In this document: one piece after another, positions 54,442 to 64,000 of the stretch
Layout: each line of letters opens with the position of its first letter
Numbering within the stretch: the stretch's first letter is position 1
IMG/VR virus record: IMGVR_UViG_3300047557_002560
Coordinates: 1-64,000 of that record
DNA: 64,000 nt
Source of the DNA: a virus
Strand: one strand, 5' to 3'
Translations under genes and position numbers: made by a program
The notes under the pieces: generated by a model
What the model was told of the DNA's origin: nothing
Database searches by the model: none
Seen by the model: only the letters and a program-made list of their open reading frames with translations

Positions 54442-56387
54442 TGCCTTTAGGTGAAGCATTAGAAAAGATAGTACTGAGAGCTGCTCAATTTGTAGGCACA
54501 TTACAAGTGGGTGTGAATAAGATATTATGGGGTACTAACAGAGAAGTGAGAACACCTACAGCAGTATACAATACAGAAAGTAATCAAGTAGAGACAAAAG
54601 GATTCGTTGGTAGACAAGTACAAGAGATAAAACGTTTTGCCGAATCTGGTTTATTCAATGCACTGGACGTATTAGCTTCTGTTGATTTGTGTAACGTACT
54701 AATGTACATATTTGATAACATCAATATTAAAAAACAGAAGAGACCTGAGAGACCTTGGACAGAAGCACAGACAGGTTTATTTAAAATACAAGACGGAGCA
54801 TTGTTAATACAAACAGCAATAGACAAGTATTTAGCATATCCCAACTTATTTATTGGATCCTATTTAGGTACGGGTCCAAATCCAATTACACAACAGGAAG
54901 CCATAGATCAATCAGGTACACCACTTGATTCAGATAACATATCTGGTATTGCAGTAGAGAAGTATAATGTTTATAATTTAACAAAGTCTATACAAGACAT
55001 AATTAGAACAATTGTTCCACAAGGAGATTCAGGTTTTACTAATGAAGACAGAGAGATACTTAGTCAAGTACCTGCATTGGCTGGTAACTTAAATATACTT
55101 GAAGACATTACTAAATTCTTTTCTAAGTATACTGATTACAGAAACATAACAAACGAAGACCTTGTAAAGCTTCAAAATAAGATTCAAACATTACGTGCTG
55201 TATGTGTTACAATTCAAAATCTTAACTTCCAAAGTGCATTAGCACTGGCTGGGAACTTTTTAGGTAATGACGTTCGTAGCGAAGTACAAAAGATAAGTCA
55301 GTTGATGGATCCTAAAAAGATTCTAAGAATACTTAAACAAATAAGTAACTCAGTTCAATCTTTCATTAGAATAGCTAGAAAGATACAAGGAATTATTCAG
55401 CAAGCTCAGTTTATTATAAAAATATGTATTCTCTTAGTTAAAGTATTTAAGTTTGTAAGAGCATTTTTCAAAGGCAATCCCCTTGGGAGTTTATTTACCA
55501 CAGCTGGTATACAAACTGCTCTATCTGAAGCAAACCAAGCTGCTAGAGAAGCATCTGAAGATCTAATTAAATTGTTAAAAAGTATCAATTCTTTATTACA
55601 AGTAGTTACATCCTTTGTAAGATACTTACTTGCTAATGCAAATGAACTACTTGTTAGATTGAATGCTATTATTTTACAACTAGAAGCATGCGATGCTGTA
55701 AAAGATTCCGATGTAGTAGCTGAGTTAATAAAAACAAGAGATGATTTACAGGCTCTAAGAGATGAACTTAATCAATACATAATTAATGTAGACAGTAGAA
55801 CAAATACAGATCAAACAGAATTTGGTCAGTATTCTATAAGAATTGTAAGAGAGGAATTAACTGATAATGCAATAAGGAATCCTAGAAGAAGAGGTATTGC
55901 ACTAGATCAAAACGGATACATAGCAGTATCATCAGACTTAACTTTTGCAACAAACAACTCGGTTATAATAGAAGAAGTTAAAATTAAACTTATTTCTGCA
56001 GGTTTAGTTTTACCAACCTTAGCAACACTAGATGGAGCAGATTTAGCTATTGTAAGTGAATCTATTGACTTTTTAGACAACAACGATATATTGCAGAATA
56101 ACCTAAACATAGATAGTTTCGAAGGTTTAGATAATCCAGATAACCAAGACGAAAATCAAGGACTTGGACTAAATGCTTTTATAAATAATCTACCTGGTGG
56201 TAAGAGATTGAGAAAGAGGATGAGAACTGCTTTATCGAATGCATCTAGTAATTTGAAAACTAAAATAGACAACGAAAAACAAGAATCAAACTCAACATTA
56301 GGAGTCAACACAAATACAGCCAATGCACAAACAAGGACTAATCAAAATCAAGCACAAGTTGTTAGAAACCCTAGAAGTTCAGGTTAA
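54441..56387 (+). CDS. Large tail/baseplate structural protein, unassigned
   Basis: 648 residues, mostly helical. A long amphipathic to hydrophobic segment (about 290-345, ILRILKQISNSVQSFIRIARKIQGIIQQAQFIIKICILLVKVFKFV) could be a coiled coil or membrane-active region. A second coiled region lies at about 400-450, and the C-terminus is Asn/Gln-rich and disordered. No family recognised; a structural role is inferred from its place in the baseplate operon. Confidence 0.55.
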   Translation: MPLGEALEKIVLRAAQFVGTLQVGVNKILWGTNREVRTPTAVYNTESNQVETKGFVGRQVQEIKRFAESGLFNALDVLASVDLCNVLMYIFDNINIKKQKRPERPWTEAQTGLFKIQDGALLIQTAIDKYLAYPNLFIGSYLGTGPNPITQQEAIDQSGTPLDSDNISGIAVEKYNVYNLTKSIQDIIRTIVPQGDSGFTNEDREILSQVPALAGNLNILEDITKFFSKYTDYRNITNEDLVKLQNKIQTLRAVCVTIQNLNFQSALALAGNFLGNDVRSEVQKISQLMDPKKILRILKQISNSVQSFIRIARKIQGIIQQAQFIIKICILLVKVFKFVRAFFKGNPLGSLFTTAGIQTALSEANQAAREASEDLIKLLKSINSLLQVVTSFVRYLLANANELLVRLNAIILQLEACDAVKDSDVVAELIKTRDDLQALRDELNQYIINVDSRTNTDQTEFGQYSIRIVREELTDNAIRNPRRRGIALDQNGYIAVSSDLTFATNNSVIIEEVKIKLISAGLVLPTLATLDGADLAIVSESIDFLDNNDILQNNLNIDSFEGLDNPDNQDENQGLGLNAFINNLPGGKRLRKRMRTALSNASSNLKTKIDNEKQESNSTLGVNTNTANAQTRTNQNQAQVVRNPRSSG

Positions 56388-56422
56388 TGATATATAACTA
56401 AATTAAGAAACATTTAATCACC

Positions 56423-56430
56423 ATATTTAT
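56423..56430 (+). promoter_or_regulatory. ATATTTAT variant of the late-promoter-like motif
   Basis: CATATTTATTAG, 5 nt before the ATG at 56436. One base differs from CTATTTAT. Confidence 0.4.
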
Positions 56431-56435
56431 TAGAT

Positions 56436-56873
56436 ATGAGCAAATTAGATTCATTAAGACGATTAATTAGAGAGGAGGTAAGAGCTGTGTTCCAAGAAGA
56501 ATTGGCTGGTATATTGAAGGAAGCAATAATGGTTCCAAAAGGCACTTCATCTATTGTAGAATCTGTAAAACCACCAAAACCAAGTATACCTGGCACTCTT
56601 AATAGAGCTAAACCTACCCCATTTGTAGCACCTAATTTAGGAGTAGGTAATCCACTCAACAACCTGCTTGCTGAAACAGCGATATCCATGACCTCTCAAG
56701 ATATTGGAGCTTTTGGCGGACAAGAATTTTCTAGAGAACCACAAGTAGTGGAATCAGTTGATGGTATGTTTGCAACTGCTAGAAAAAGCTCAAATTTTGA
56801 TGCTATAGAAATAACTGACGTACCTGATTTTACTGGATTGATGAACAAAATGAAAACTAACGGAGAAATCTAA
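56436..56873 (+). CDS. Structural/assembly protein with LRRLIREE motif
   Basis: 145 residues. The N-terminus MSKLDSLRRLIREEVRAVFQEELAGILKE is a short amphipathic helix motif I recall from virion proteins of T4-like marine phages. The rest is Pro/Gly-rich and flexible (PPKPSIPGTLNRAKPTPFVAPN). It overlaps the gp25-like start by one base. Confidence 0.55.
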   Translation: MSKLDSLRRLIREEVRAVFQEELAGILKEAIMVPKGTSSIVESVKPPKPSIPGTLNRAKPTPFVAPNLGVGNPLNNLLAETAISMTSQDIGAFGGQEFSREPQVVESVDGMFATARKSSNFDAIEITDVPDFTGLMNKMKTNGEI

Positions 56874-57283
56874 TGGCATACAACATAAAAACTAGAAATG
56901 TCTTAGATCTTAAACCTTCAATAGGAATTGGAGTTTCATTACCTTTTGATAATCCAGCAGTTTTTGAAACAGTTTACACCACTGCAGAACAGTTAAAATA
57001 CAACATAATAAACTTTCTTTTAACTGATAGAAGAGAGAGGATTTTTAATCCTAACTTTGGTGCTAATATAAGAGCACAGTTATTTGAACAGATAAATGTT
57101 GACACTTACGATAGTTTAGAGCAACAGATAAGAAGTGGGATAGAAAACTACTTTCCTAACGTAGTTATAGTAGAATTAAATGTAACAGGTCAACCAGATA
57201 GGAATTTAATTCAAATAAGGTTTTCGTATTCAATAGCAAGCACAGGAGATTCAGATACTATAATACTAGATTTAAATGGCTAA
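56873..57283 (+). CDS. gp25-like baseplate wedge protein
   Basis: 136 residues, the normal size. GVSLPFDNPAVFETVYTTAEQLKYNIINFLLTDRRERIFNPNFGANIRAQLFE is the GPW/gp25 signature, with the conserved RRERxFxPxFG. It forms the sheath-nucleating part of the baseplate wedge, next to gp6. It overlaps the gp6 gene by 8 nt. Confidence 0.92.
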   Translation: MAYNIKTRNVLDLKPSIGIGVSLPFDNPAVFETVYTTAEQLKYNIINFLLTDRRERIFNPNFGANIRAQLFEQINVDTYDSLEQQIRSGIENYFPNVVIVELNVTGQPDRNLIQIRFSYSIASTGDSDTIILDLNG

Positions 57284-59135
57284 TAAAGACATAAGATATT
57301 TAAATAAAGATTTTACAACGTTAAAGAATGCGTTGATTGAGTATGCAAAAGCATACTATCCTAACTCATATAACGACTTCTCAACGTCATCACCTGGTAC
57401 TATGTTTATTGATATGGCTGCCTATGTTGGTGATGTCTTATCTTTTTATTTAGATAATCAAGTACAAGAAACCTTTTTAGAATATGCTAAGCAGACAAAT
57501 AATCTATATGCATTAGCTTATATGTTAGGTTATAGACCAAAAGTAACTTCTGCTGCTATAACAACGTTGGATGTTTATCAACAGTTACCTGCTTCTGGAG
57601 CGCTTTATGAACCGGATTTTAAATACGCTCTAACTGTTAGTGAAGGAATGCAAGTTAGATCGAATGTAAACACTACACAGTTTTATTATGTTCCTAACAA
57701 AATTATTTTTAACTTATCAAGTTCAATAGATCCAACAGAAATATCAGTTTATACAACGGTAGGTGGTAATCCAAATACTTACTTATTAAAGAAAAATACT
57801 CAAGCTATTTCCGGACAAATTAAAACAACTACTTTTACTTTTGGCGCAGCAGAGCGTTTTCCCATCAGATCCATAGTCGATTCAGATATCATTGAGATTA
57901 TAAGTGTTACAGATAATAATGGAAATAGGTGGTATGAAGTACCATATTTAGCACAAGACTACATATTACAACCTGTACAAAATACAGCACTAAACTATCC
58001 TCAACTTTATCAAGAAGCTAATCAAGTACCTTATATTTTAGAAAGACTAAATGTGCCAAGAAGGTTTGTTTCAAGATTCAAAAGTCCATCAATCCTCGAG
58101 TTTGAATTCGGAGCGGGTGTTATAGAAGCATCCGGTTCAATACCAAATCCATTTAATGTAGGAATAGGCACAGTAAACGGTATAGATCTTTTAACTACTG
58201 CTTACGATCCTACAAACTTTGTATCTAATAACTCTTATGGTTTAGCACCTACAAACTTAACACTTACAGTAACCTATTTAGCTGGTGGTGGAGCAAGTGC
58301 TAATGTTCAGGTAAATGAATTAACTAACATTGTAAGTGTGAATTCAAACTTCACACAAACAGTAAATCCAGCAATAGGTAATACTATACAAGCTACATTA
58401 GCTGTTAATAATAGTGTTAGAGGTATAGGAGGTGGAGATGGGGATAGTGATGAAGATTTGAGATTAAACACATTAGCTACCTTTCCTTCTCAAATGAGAG
58501 CTGTAACACAGCAAGATTATCTTGGGTTTGTATTAGGGATGCCTCCTAGGTTTGGACAAGTAGCCAAAGCATACGTAACAAAAGACAGTGCAACTTTTGC
58601 TCAATATTTGTTGAATCAACCAGGTGAAAGAGATCCACTTGCTACTTCAATCTATATTTTATCGTTTAACGAATTAGGACAGTTTAACCAACCTGGTCCT
58701 GCATTATTAAGAAACATACAAACCTACTTAGGTCAGTATAGAATGTTGACTGATACTATAATACTAAAACCAGGTTACGTAGTAAATATTCAAGTATCTT
58801 TTGATGTTATTATAAGACCTAATTACGCTTCAAGAGAGGTTATAGGATTTTGTTTAGAAGCTTTAAAAGTATACTTCAACAGATCAAGATGGCAAATGAA
58901 CCAGCCCATCATTTTATCTGAAATCTTTACTTTGTTAGATCAAATAGCTGGTGTACAAACTGTACAAAAAATCGACATAACAAACATAAGTGGAACTAAT
59001 GCAGGTTACTCACAATATAGTTATGATATACCAGGTGCAACTCTTAATGGTGTAATTTATCCATCATTAGATCCTTGCATCTTTGAAGTAAAGTATCCAG
59101 ACATCGATATTCAAGGACGTGTAGTAACAATATAA
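57276..59135 (+). CDS. gp6-like baseplate wedge protein (baseplate J)
   Basis: 619 residues, similar to T4 gp6 (660). DIRYLNKDFTTLKNALIEYAKAYYP...DFSTSSPGTMFIDMAAYVGDVLSFYLDNQVQETFLEYA is the N-terminal gp6 signature. The middle has the J-type GGGDGDSDEDLRLNTLATFPSQMRAVTQQDYLGFVLGMP, and the C-terminal part has the RxxWQMNQPIxLSEIFxLLDQIAGVQ region. It forms the wedge ring that joins the hub. Confidence 0.93.
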   Translation: MANKDIRYLNKDFTTLKNALIEYAKAYYPNSYNDFSTSSPGTMFIDMAAYVGDVLSFYLDNQVQETFLEYAKQTNNLYALAYMLGYRPKVTSAAITTLDVYQQLPASGALYEPDFKYALTVSEGMQVRSNVNTTQFYYVPNKIIFNLSSSIDPTEISVYTTVGGNPNTYLLKKNTQAISGQIKTTTFTFGAAERFPIRSIVDSDIIEIISVTDNNGNRWYEVPYLAQDYILQPVQNTALNYPQLYQEANQVPYILERLNVPRRFVSRFKSPSILEFEFGAGVIEASGSIPNPFNVGIGTVNGIDLLTTAYDPTNFVSNNSYGLAPTNLTLTVTYLAGGGASANVQVNELTNIVSVNSNFTQTVNPAIGNTIQATLAVNNSVRGIGGGDGDSDEDLRLNTLATFPSQMRAVTQQDYLGFVLGMPPRFGQVAKAYVTKDSATFAQYLLNQPGERDPLATSIYILSFNELGQFNQPGPALLRNIQTYLGQYRMLTDTIILKPGYVVNIQVSFDVIIRPNYASREVIGFCLEALKVYFNRSRWQMNQPIILSEIFTLLDQIAGVQTVQKIDITNISGTNAGYSQYSYDIPGATLNGVIYPSLDPCIFEVKYPDIDIQGRVVTI

Positions 59136-59137
59136 AA

Positions 59138-60385
59138 ATGGCAGTTTATCTAATATTCCCACAGGCAGATGCTACTCTATATTCTAGGTATCCACTTAAG
59201 AATACAGGTAGAGACCCTATCTTAGAAGTATCAGTTGATAACTCACAAGACGGATTGAGATTTTTAAATCGTGTTGGATTAACTCAGAATCCATATTATA
59301 CTTACGATCTAGCTGCTAATAGTAATTTCTCAACTTCAGACGCTTACTTTCCTACTCAGTCCATAAAGAGATCTGTACTACAATTTTCAGCAGCTGATAT
59401 TAACAAACTTAAGACCTACGCTTCACAATCAGTAAGTGGTGCTTGGTCAGCTAGTCTGAATATGTATCTTGCTTCTGCACAAAATTTAAATACTACTTAT
59501 TCATTAGAATTTTATCCAGTATCACAATCATGGATAATGGGTACAGGACAATATGCTCAAGTACCTGAATCTAGAAATGGAGTAAGTTGGACTTATACTG
59601 GAGAGGCATATAATTCTCCTTCATGGGTAACAGGAGGTGGTACGTGGAATGCTAACTTTCAAAGCACTCAAAGCTTTGATTATATGTCAAACAAAGACAT
59701 CAATGTAGGTATAAGCAATATTGTAAATCAATGGTTTAGTGGATCAATAAGCAACTATGGAATCATAGTAAAACATCCAGCTGCAATTGAACAGAACACA
59801 GCATCCTTTATGGATCTTAAATTCTTTTCAGTTGATACTCATACCATTTATCCTCCATCAATACAATTTAAGTGGGATGATTCTTACTACTATCCTCAAG
59901 GAACAAATTACGTTCTAAGTAATGAAATATCCGTAGTATTAGCAAACAATCCGGGCATATTTAGACAGAATGAAGTTTATAAAATGAGAACAGGGGTAAG
60001 AAATACTTACCCTGCTAGACAATTTACAACATCTTCTGTTTATCTTAATCAACTATATTTTTCTGAAAATACTTACTGGGCATTACAGGATGTAAAGACA
60101 GATGAAATGGTAGTAGACTTTGACACTAGGTTTACGAAAATGTCTGCTGATAGTGTTAGTAATTATTTTACTTTGTATACTAGTGGATTGGAAATAAACA
60201 GGTATTATAGAATCTTAATTAAGACAAACATATATTCTACAACCTACGGTCCTCTATCTGTATACAATAACGAACAATCAATCTATAATGCTTTGTCGTT
60301 ATACGGAGCAGAACAATTACAGCTACTTCCAGCTGAAGAAGTAATTTTTACTAACCAAAATTTAGTTTTTAAAATTGTAGGATAA
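59138..60385 (+). CDS. Tail/baseplate protein with DNRLRE-like beta domain
   Basis: 415 residues. Residues ~95-180 (SASLNMYLASAQ...WIMGTGQYAQVPESRNGVSWTYTGE...WVTGGGTWN) resemble DNRLRE jelly-roll domains found in extracellular and virion proteins. The start (YLIFPQADATLYSRYP) fits the same fold. It is probably a wedge or fibre-attachment protein and may contact a carbohydrate. It directly follows gp6. Confidence 0.6.
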   Translation: MAVYLIFPQADATLYSRYPLKNTGRDPILEVSVDNSQDGLRFLNRVGLTQNPYYTYDLAANSNFSTSDAYFPTQSIKRSVLQFSAADINKLKTYASQSVSGAWSASLNMYLASAQNLNTTYSLEFYPVSQSWIMGTGQYAQVPESRNGVSWTYTGEAYNSPSWVTGGGTWNANFQSTQSFDYMSNKDINVGISNIVNQWFSGSISNYGIIVKHPAAIEQNTASFMDLKFFSVDTHTIYPPSIQFKWDDSYYYPQGTNYVLSNEISVVLANNPGIFRQNEVYKMRTGVRNTYPARQFTTSSVYLNQLYFSENTYWALQDVKTDEMVVDFDTRFTKMSADSVSNYFTLYTSGLEINRYYRILIKTNIYSTTYGPLSVYNNEQSIYNALSLYGAEQLQLLPAEEVIFTNQNLVFKIVG

Positions 60386-60729
60386 TGGAGAAAGAGGTAA
60401 AATTAGTTAAAGAGGTTTATGGAAGAAATACCTATACAAAGGTTGTAGACACCTCATTTAGCGAACTTTATGTACCTGTAACTGGATCAGCAGAAACAGA
60501 GCAAACAACTGTAGAGCAATTTTTTGATTTGTATAATCAACTTTTCTTTGAAATACCTGCTACAGGACCAGTTAACTCACACGAATACTTAGTAGTAAGA
60601 AGTACAGAATATTTAGGTGGAGGTGTGTTAACTGACAATGAAAGAGCGTATATTGAAGAGATTAATAATTTAAGACAACAACTTTTAGAGGCAAATCAAA
60701 ACTACCTTAATCTTAGTAGAATAGTATAA
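60385..60729 (+). CDS. Small structural protein, unassigned
   Basis: 114 residues. A central STEYLGGGVLTDNERAYIEEINNLRQQLLEANQNYLNL ends in a coiled coil. Its start overlaps the stop of the previous gene and its stop overlaps the next start (TAATG). Probably a tail or baseplate component by position. Confidence 0.55.
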   Translation: MEKEVKLVKEVYGRNTYTKVVDTSFSELYVPVTGSAETEQTTVEQFFDLYNQLFFEIPATGPVNSHEYLVVRSTEYLGGGVLTDNERAYIEEINNLRQQLLEANQNYLNLSRIV

Positions 60730-63700
60730 TGGAAAATATTGAAGTAAGATATCTCGGAACAGGTGATCAGTATCAAAACTATACTAACTCAGATTTAACT
60801 CTGATCAACAGATCTCTTATTACTCCAAACTTTGGACAACCAGGAGATTACATAGAGTATTTTATTTACGATTTAGATGGCAGTCTTTTAGATGCTAACT
60901 ACTTTGATAGTAATTATACAATAGGTTCAGTAGTAGATCCTGTAACAGGTACAACTACTAGAGTATATGTAGATCCGGTTAGAGATGCAAGTAATTTAGG
61001 TTATGATAGAGGTCAAGTTAACATAGTATACAATTTTCTAAGACCTTACCTCTTGTCAAGTCCAATTCCAAATCAACAATTTTGGATTAAGGAAATTTCT
61101 ACCTCAAGAACTGAAATAAAGGTTGCTAGACAAGATTTATCAAACGAACAATTACTAACATCTTACACTACATTTAATGCAGTTCTAGCATCCGATCCAT
61201 ATTATCCTGATTTCTATCTTAACTTTGGAGATAACCAACTTATAATAGCTGTAAATGCAGTTTATATAGAGGAAGATGGTAATAGTTACATTATCTTCAA
61301 GCTCTATGAACCTTTACCAGAAACCTTTCAATTAAAATCTACTTTTTGGGTTGTAACAGAGGTAGCTGAACCAGCAGAATACAGTGTATCTGTTAATATA
61401 GCACCACTTACAGTAGCTGACAGGTTTCAAATAAGAGGTCCAAATTACAAAGTAAAAATTAATGACACTGTAAACCAAACTACACCTTTTTATAATTATA
61501 CGAGTCTATTTACAACTTCAGTTACTTCATCCTTTCAGCAATTAAAAAGTTTAATGGATGAAAAAGGAATAGAAATAAACGTAGACTATAGTAATTTTAA
61601 TAACTTTGTTCATTTCTCATCTGCAACAGAAAGACTCTATAATTTTGTTTACAAGTTACAATTAATAGAAACTGCATCAGCAGGATTAGTAGCAACAAAT
61701 ACATCGACAGCCAAAGTTCAACTACAATCACAGATTGATAATCTTATTAAAAACTTTGATGGATACGAATATTACCTTTATTTTGAATCACAATCTTTTG
61801 CATGGCCTAAGCGTACAAAAGTACAACCTTTCCAATTATATTCTGTTACTTCTTCACAAGCAGTAAGTTGGTTAGGAGGTGTTGAAACAGTACCAACTAC
61901 CAATGCCCCTAGTTTATACTTTTCCGCTTCCTTGTACGATAATACAAACTCTAATTTATTAGAATACACTAGTCCTCAATATATTAGAGATGATATAAGT
62001 AATGAACCTTATCTTGTTTTCCTTAACATGATAGGTCAACATTTTGATAACATATGGATTTATTTAAAGGATGTAACAAATAGATATTCTGCTGAAAACA
62101 ATCCGTTCGTTGGTATATCAATGGATCAAGTAGCAAATGCTCTTAGATCTATGGGTGTACAACTATACACAAACACAAGTATTTCGGACAACATTTATTA
62201 TTCGTTACTAGGCATTAATGCAGATGGTAGTTTATTACCTCCAACAGGTTCAGAACTTATTACAAATTATGTTACATCTAGTATAGCAACATTACCAGGT
62301 GATCAAATAACTGGAGAAATATATAAAAGATTATATCACAACTTAGCATATCTTTACAAAACTAGAGGTACTGAAAGAGGTGTTAGAGCTCTAATAACTA
62401 CTTTTGGAATACCAGATAGTATTCTAACAACACACGAGTATGGTGGATACAATATCAACCAATATCCAGGTATACAAGAAATAGATAATGTTAAAATAGT
62501 AACAGGAAGTGTATTACAGATATCAAGTAGTCTCCTATCCCCTTATGCAACTTTACAGTATTATGATAACAACATAATGCGAAGTTCTATATCTGTTCAA
62601 TCTGCTTTCTCACCTGCAGATTCAATTAATGCTAGTATAACATCAAGTGGTTATATAACAGCTTCTAACCAACCTGGATACTTTAATATTATGCAGTACA
62701 TTGGAGCTCCAAATCTCCAATACTCTAGCTCTTACACTCCTTTAGATACTCTTGCAACAACCTATTTTAATGCAGAATATACAACAGGTTATAATGTATG
62801 GGACTTTATAAGAATAATTAAATACTACAACAACTCTTTGTTTAAAATGCTTAGAGATTGGTATCCTGCAAGAGCCAGTGCTGACACAGGTATCGTAGTA
62901 AAGTCTCACATGCTTGAAAGGAATAAATATCCAAGGCATGAACCTATAATGACCACAAGCTCATACGACAGCATAATTGACTTAGTGGACGTAAGTGGAT
63001 CTGATGGAGGTGCTGTGATAGGTAATACAAACTATATAGAACTCGTACCAATTCAATACGGACCTAATTCTTTTCCTCTTACACAATCTTTTGGAGCAGT
63101 TTATATTTCATCATCTGATGATGTACAAAAATATACTGGAGAGTTTAGTGGTAGTACAATCTTTACAGATGCTAATTATTTTCCACAAATAGAGCAGTCA
63201 AGTTACATATATCCTTGGACTTCCTCAGTAGCAGCTCCAAGAGTTGAAATGTTCTTGACGTACTCAATAAGTCCAACTTTTCAAAATGTAACAGGTTCAG
63301 TTATTTCACAAAGAGTGTTAGATCTAGACTTTAATAGTACTCAATTTGCACCTGTTAATTACGGATTAGTTACAGCTTCGTTAAACAAAGCATTGCAAAT
63401 TGGATTTGTATCACAAAGCACAGAACCTTATAGTCAGTTTGCTCAATTCCAAGATTATCTACATATTTTCAGACCTACTATGATTCCTAGGTATAGTGGA
63501 TCATACTTATCTGGCTTATTCTATAACACTCATAGTTTAGGAGATATTTCGTATGGTAATGATCCTGTTATCAATTATAATTCAGATAAATTAGGTTTTT
63601 TTAACCAAGTCGAAACTAGTTCATTTTTACCAGGTAAAGTAAATGTTTCATTAGCTTACTTAGCTGATGTATCAGGTGGTTTGTTTGAGCTAAACCAAAA

Positions 63701-64000
63701 CAACAAGAATTGGTCAGACGTTCAAAGAATTTTTAAAGCTGGAGGAACAGCTACAATCAAACAATTTGATAATAAAAAGTTTGGAAATCAAGTTAGTACT
63801 GACGGTATAAAAACATTATATAGTAGTGGATATAATTTTACACCTCAACTATACTTTATATCAGGAGTAGATAATAGGTTGTATTTTCAATACGCCGGTG
63901 TTGAACCAGAGCAAGAAATATTTCAAGGGTATAACTCGGGAACACCAAATGCATTCATTAGTGGTGCTTCATCACCAAGATATGCTGTAACATTAACTAA
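60729..64000 (+). CDS. Large baseplate/tail-fibre-type protein, partial (3' end outside window)
   Basis: The frame opens at ATG 60729 and stays open to the last base (more than 1090 residues). MENIEVRYLGTGDQYQNYTNSDLTLIN begins it. Around residue 530-570 it has YHNLAYLYKTRGTERGVRALITTFGIPDSILTTHEYGGY. I know this motif (KTRGT-RGxxALIxxFGIP-S-L--xEYGG) from large tail proteins of T4-like marine phages. The later part is Ser/Thr/Asn-rich beta structure as in fibre or lectin-like domains. It may be the gp7-like wedge or a fibre protein. Confidence 0.65.
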   Translation, partial: MENIEVRYLGTGDQYQNYTNSDLTLINRSLITPNFGQPGDYIEYFIYDLDGSLLDANYFDSNYTIGSVVDPVTGTTTRVYVDPVRDASNLGYDRGQVNIVYNFLRPYLLSSPIPNQQFWIKEISTSRTEIKVARQDLSNEQLLTSYTTFNAVLASDPYYPDFYLNFGDNQLIIAVNAVYIEEDGNSYIIFKLYEPLPETFQLKSTFWVVTEVAEPAEYSVSVNIAPLTVADRFQIRGPNYKVKINDTVNQTTPFYNYTSLFTTSVTSSFQQLKSLMDEKGIEINVDYSNFNNFVHFSSATERLYNFVYKLQLIETASAGLVATNTSTAKVQLQSQIDNLIKNFDGYEYYLYFESQSFAWPKRTKVQPFQLYSVTSSQAVSWLGGVETVPTTNAPSLYFSASLYDNTNSNLLEYTSPQYIRDDISNEPYLVFLNMIGQHFDNIWIYLKDVTNRYSAENNPFVGISMDQVANALRSMGVQLYTNTSISDNIYYSLLGINADGSLLPPTGSELITNYVTSSIATLPGDQITGEIYKRLYHNLAYLYKTRGTERGVRALITTFGIPDSILTTHEYGGYNINQYPGIQEIDNVKIVTGSVLQISSSLLSPYATLQYYDNNIMRSSISVQSAFSPADSINASITSSGYITASNQPGYFNIMQYIGAPNLQYSSSYTPLDTLATTYFNAEYTTGYNVWDFIRIIKYYNNSLFKMLRDWYPARASADTGIVVKSHMLERNKYPRHEPIMTTSSYDSIIDLVDVSGSDGGAVIGNTNYIELVPIQYGPNSFPLTQSFGAVYISSSDDVQKYTGEFSGSTIFTDANYFPQIEQSSYIYPWTSSVAAPRVEMFLTYSISPTFQNVTGSVISQRVLDLDFNSTQFAPVNYGLVTASLNKALQIGFVSQSTEPYSQFAQFQDYLHIFRPTMIPRYSGSYLSGLFYNTHSLGDISYGNDPVINYNSDKLGFFNQVETSSFLPGKVNVSLAYLADVSGGLFELNQNNKNWSDVQRIFKAGGTATIKQFDNKKFGNQVSTDGIKTLYSSGYNFTPQLYFISGVDNRLYFQYAGVEPEQEIFQGYNSGTPNAFISGASSPRYAVTLT

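Noticed and set aside
1-64000. CRISPR array, insertion sequence or integrase module
   Set aside because: No regularly spaced direct repeats, transposase, integrase or terminal inverted repeats were seen. The only mobile genes recognised are homing-type endonucleases.

Overview
This window is best read as part of the genome of a large, T4-like tailed phage (contractile-tail myovirus) that infects a member of the Bacteroidota, probably a flavobacterium-like host. The phage assignment rests on a gp25-like wedge protein followed by a gp6/baseplate-J protein and other baseplate genes at the right end, a gp55-like late sigma factor just before them, homing-type GIY-YIG endonucleases, and very dense packing of small genes (ATGA and TAATG overlaps). 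The host assignment rests on promoters of the Bacteroidota type (TTG, 20 nt, TAnCTTTAG, close to the TTTG / TAnnTTTG consensus), an almost complete lack of Shine-Dalgarno sequences, and A-rich leaders. Nearly all genes lie on the + strand.

Layout: (1) 1-2070, an envelope/lysis-like operon: coiled-coil membrane protein, lipoprotein, a PAS-domain membrane protein and a holin-like protein, closed by a clear terminator. (2) 2105-3396, a metallophosphoesterase and a thioredoxin. (3) 3404-5151, an RNA island: a phage tmRNA with an unusually short tag, an unassigned structured RNA, small membrane/lipoprotein genes and a 161-nt tRNA-like RNA; a minus-strand holin gene follows at 5174-5335. (4) 5455-7111, a zinc ribbon, a MazG-like protein, a PD-(D/E)XK nuclease and a ribbon-helix-helix-like protein. 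(5) 7117-23825, a roughly 17 kb glycan cassette: glycosyltransferases, Gmd and Fcl (GDP-L-fucose synthesis), an RfbH-like 3-dehydratase, a three-domain GT2-GT11-GT10 fusion, two methyltransferases, nucleotide-sugar epimerases and a split mini-transketolase, interrupted by a homing endonuclease. (6) 23838-37628, mostly small unknown genes, with a flavodoxin-like reductase, a zincin, a stand-alone DnaA domain IV, a paralogous family of short proteins and a HAD phosphatase. (7) 37629-46400, an early-type region starting with a GC-richer intergenic segment with covarying hairpins. It holds short genes, several with their own promoter, an A-rich AAATCAAAGTTATG leader, promoter-hairpin elements, and three copies of a small noncoding RNA. 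(8) 46397-52658, candidate internal virion proteins sharing a DLSxNP motif, a glutaredoxin, an HD hydrolase and the gp55-like sigma factor. (9) 52680-64000, baseplate/tail genes; the last one runs off the window.

Two transcription programmes can be proposed from sequence alone. TTG-N20-TAnCTTTAG promoters serve the early-type region and, in variant form, the tmRNA. A different motif, CTATTTAT, lies 5-17 nt upstream of about eleven start codons (further in three more cases) on both strands and is the likely target of the gp55-like late sigma factor. The glycan cassette appears able to make GDP-L-fucose and transfer it in two linkages, which would modify either the host surface or the virion. 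The strongest candidates for something undescribed are the three-copy small RNA family, the tRNA-like RNA with a predicted pseudoknot, the short-tag tmRNA, the CTATTTAT promoter class, and the fucosyltransferase fusion.
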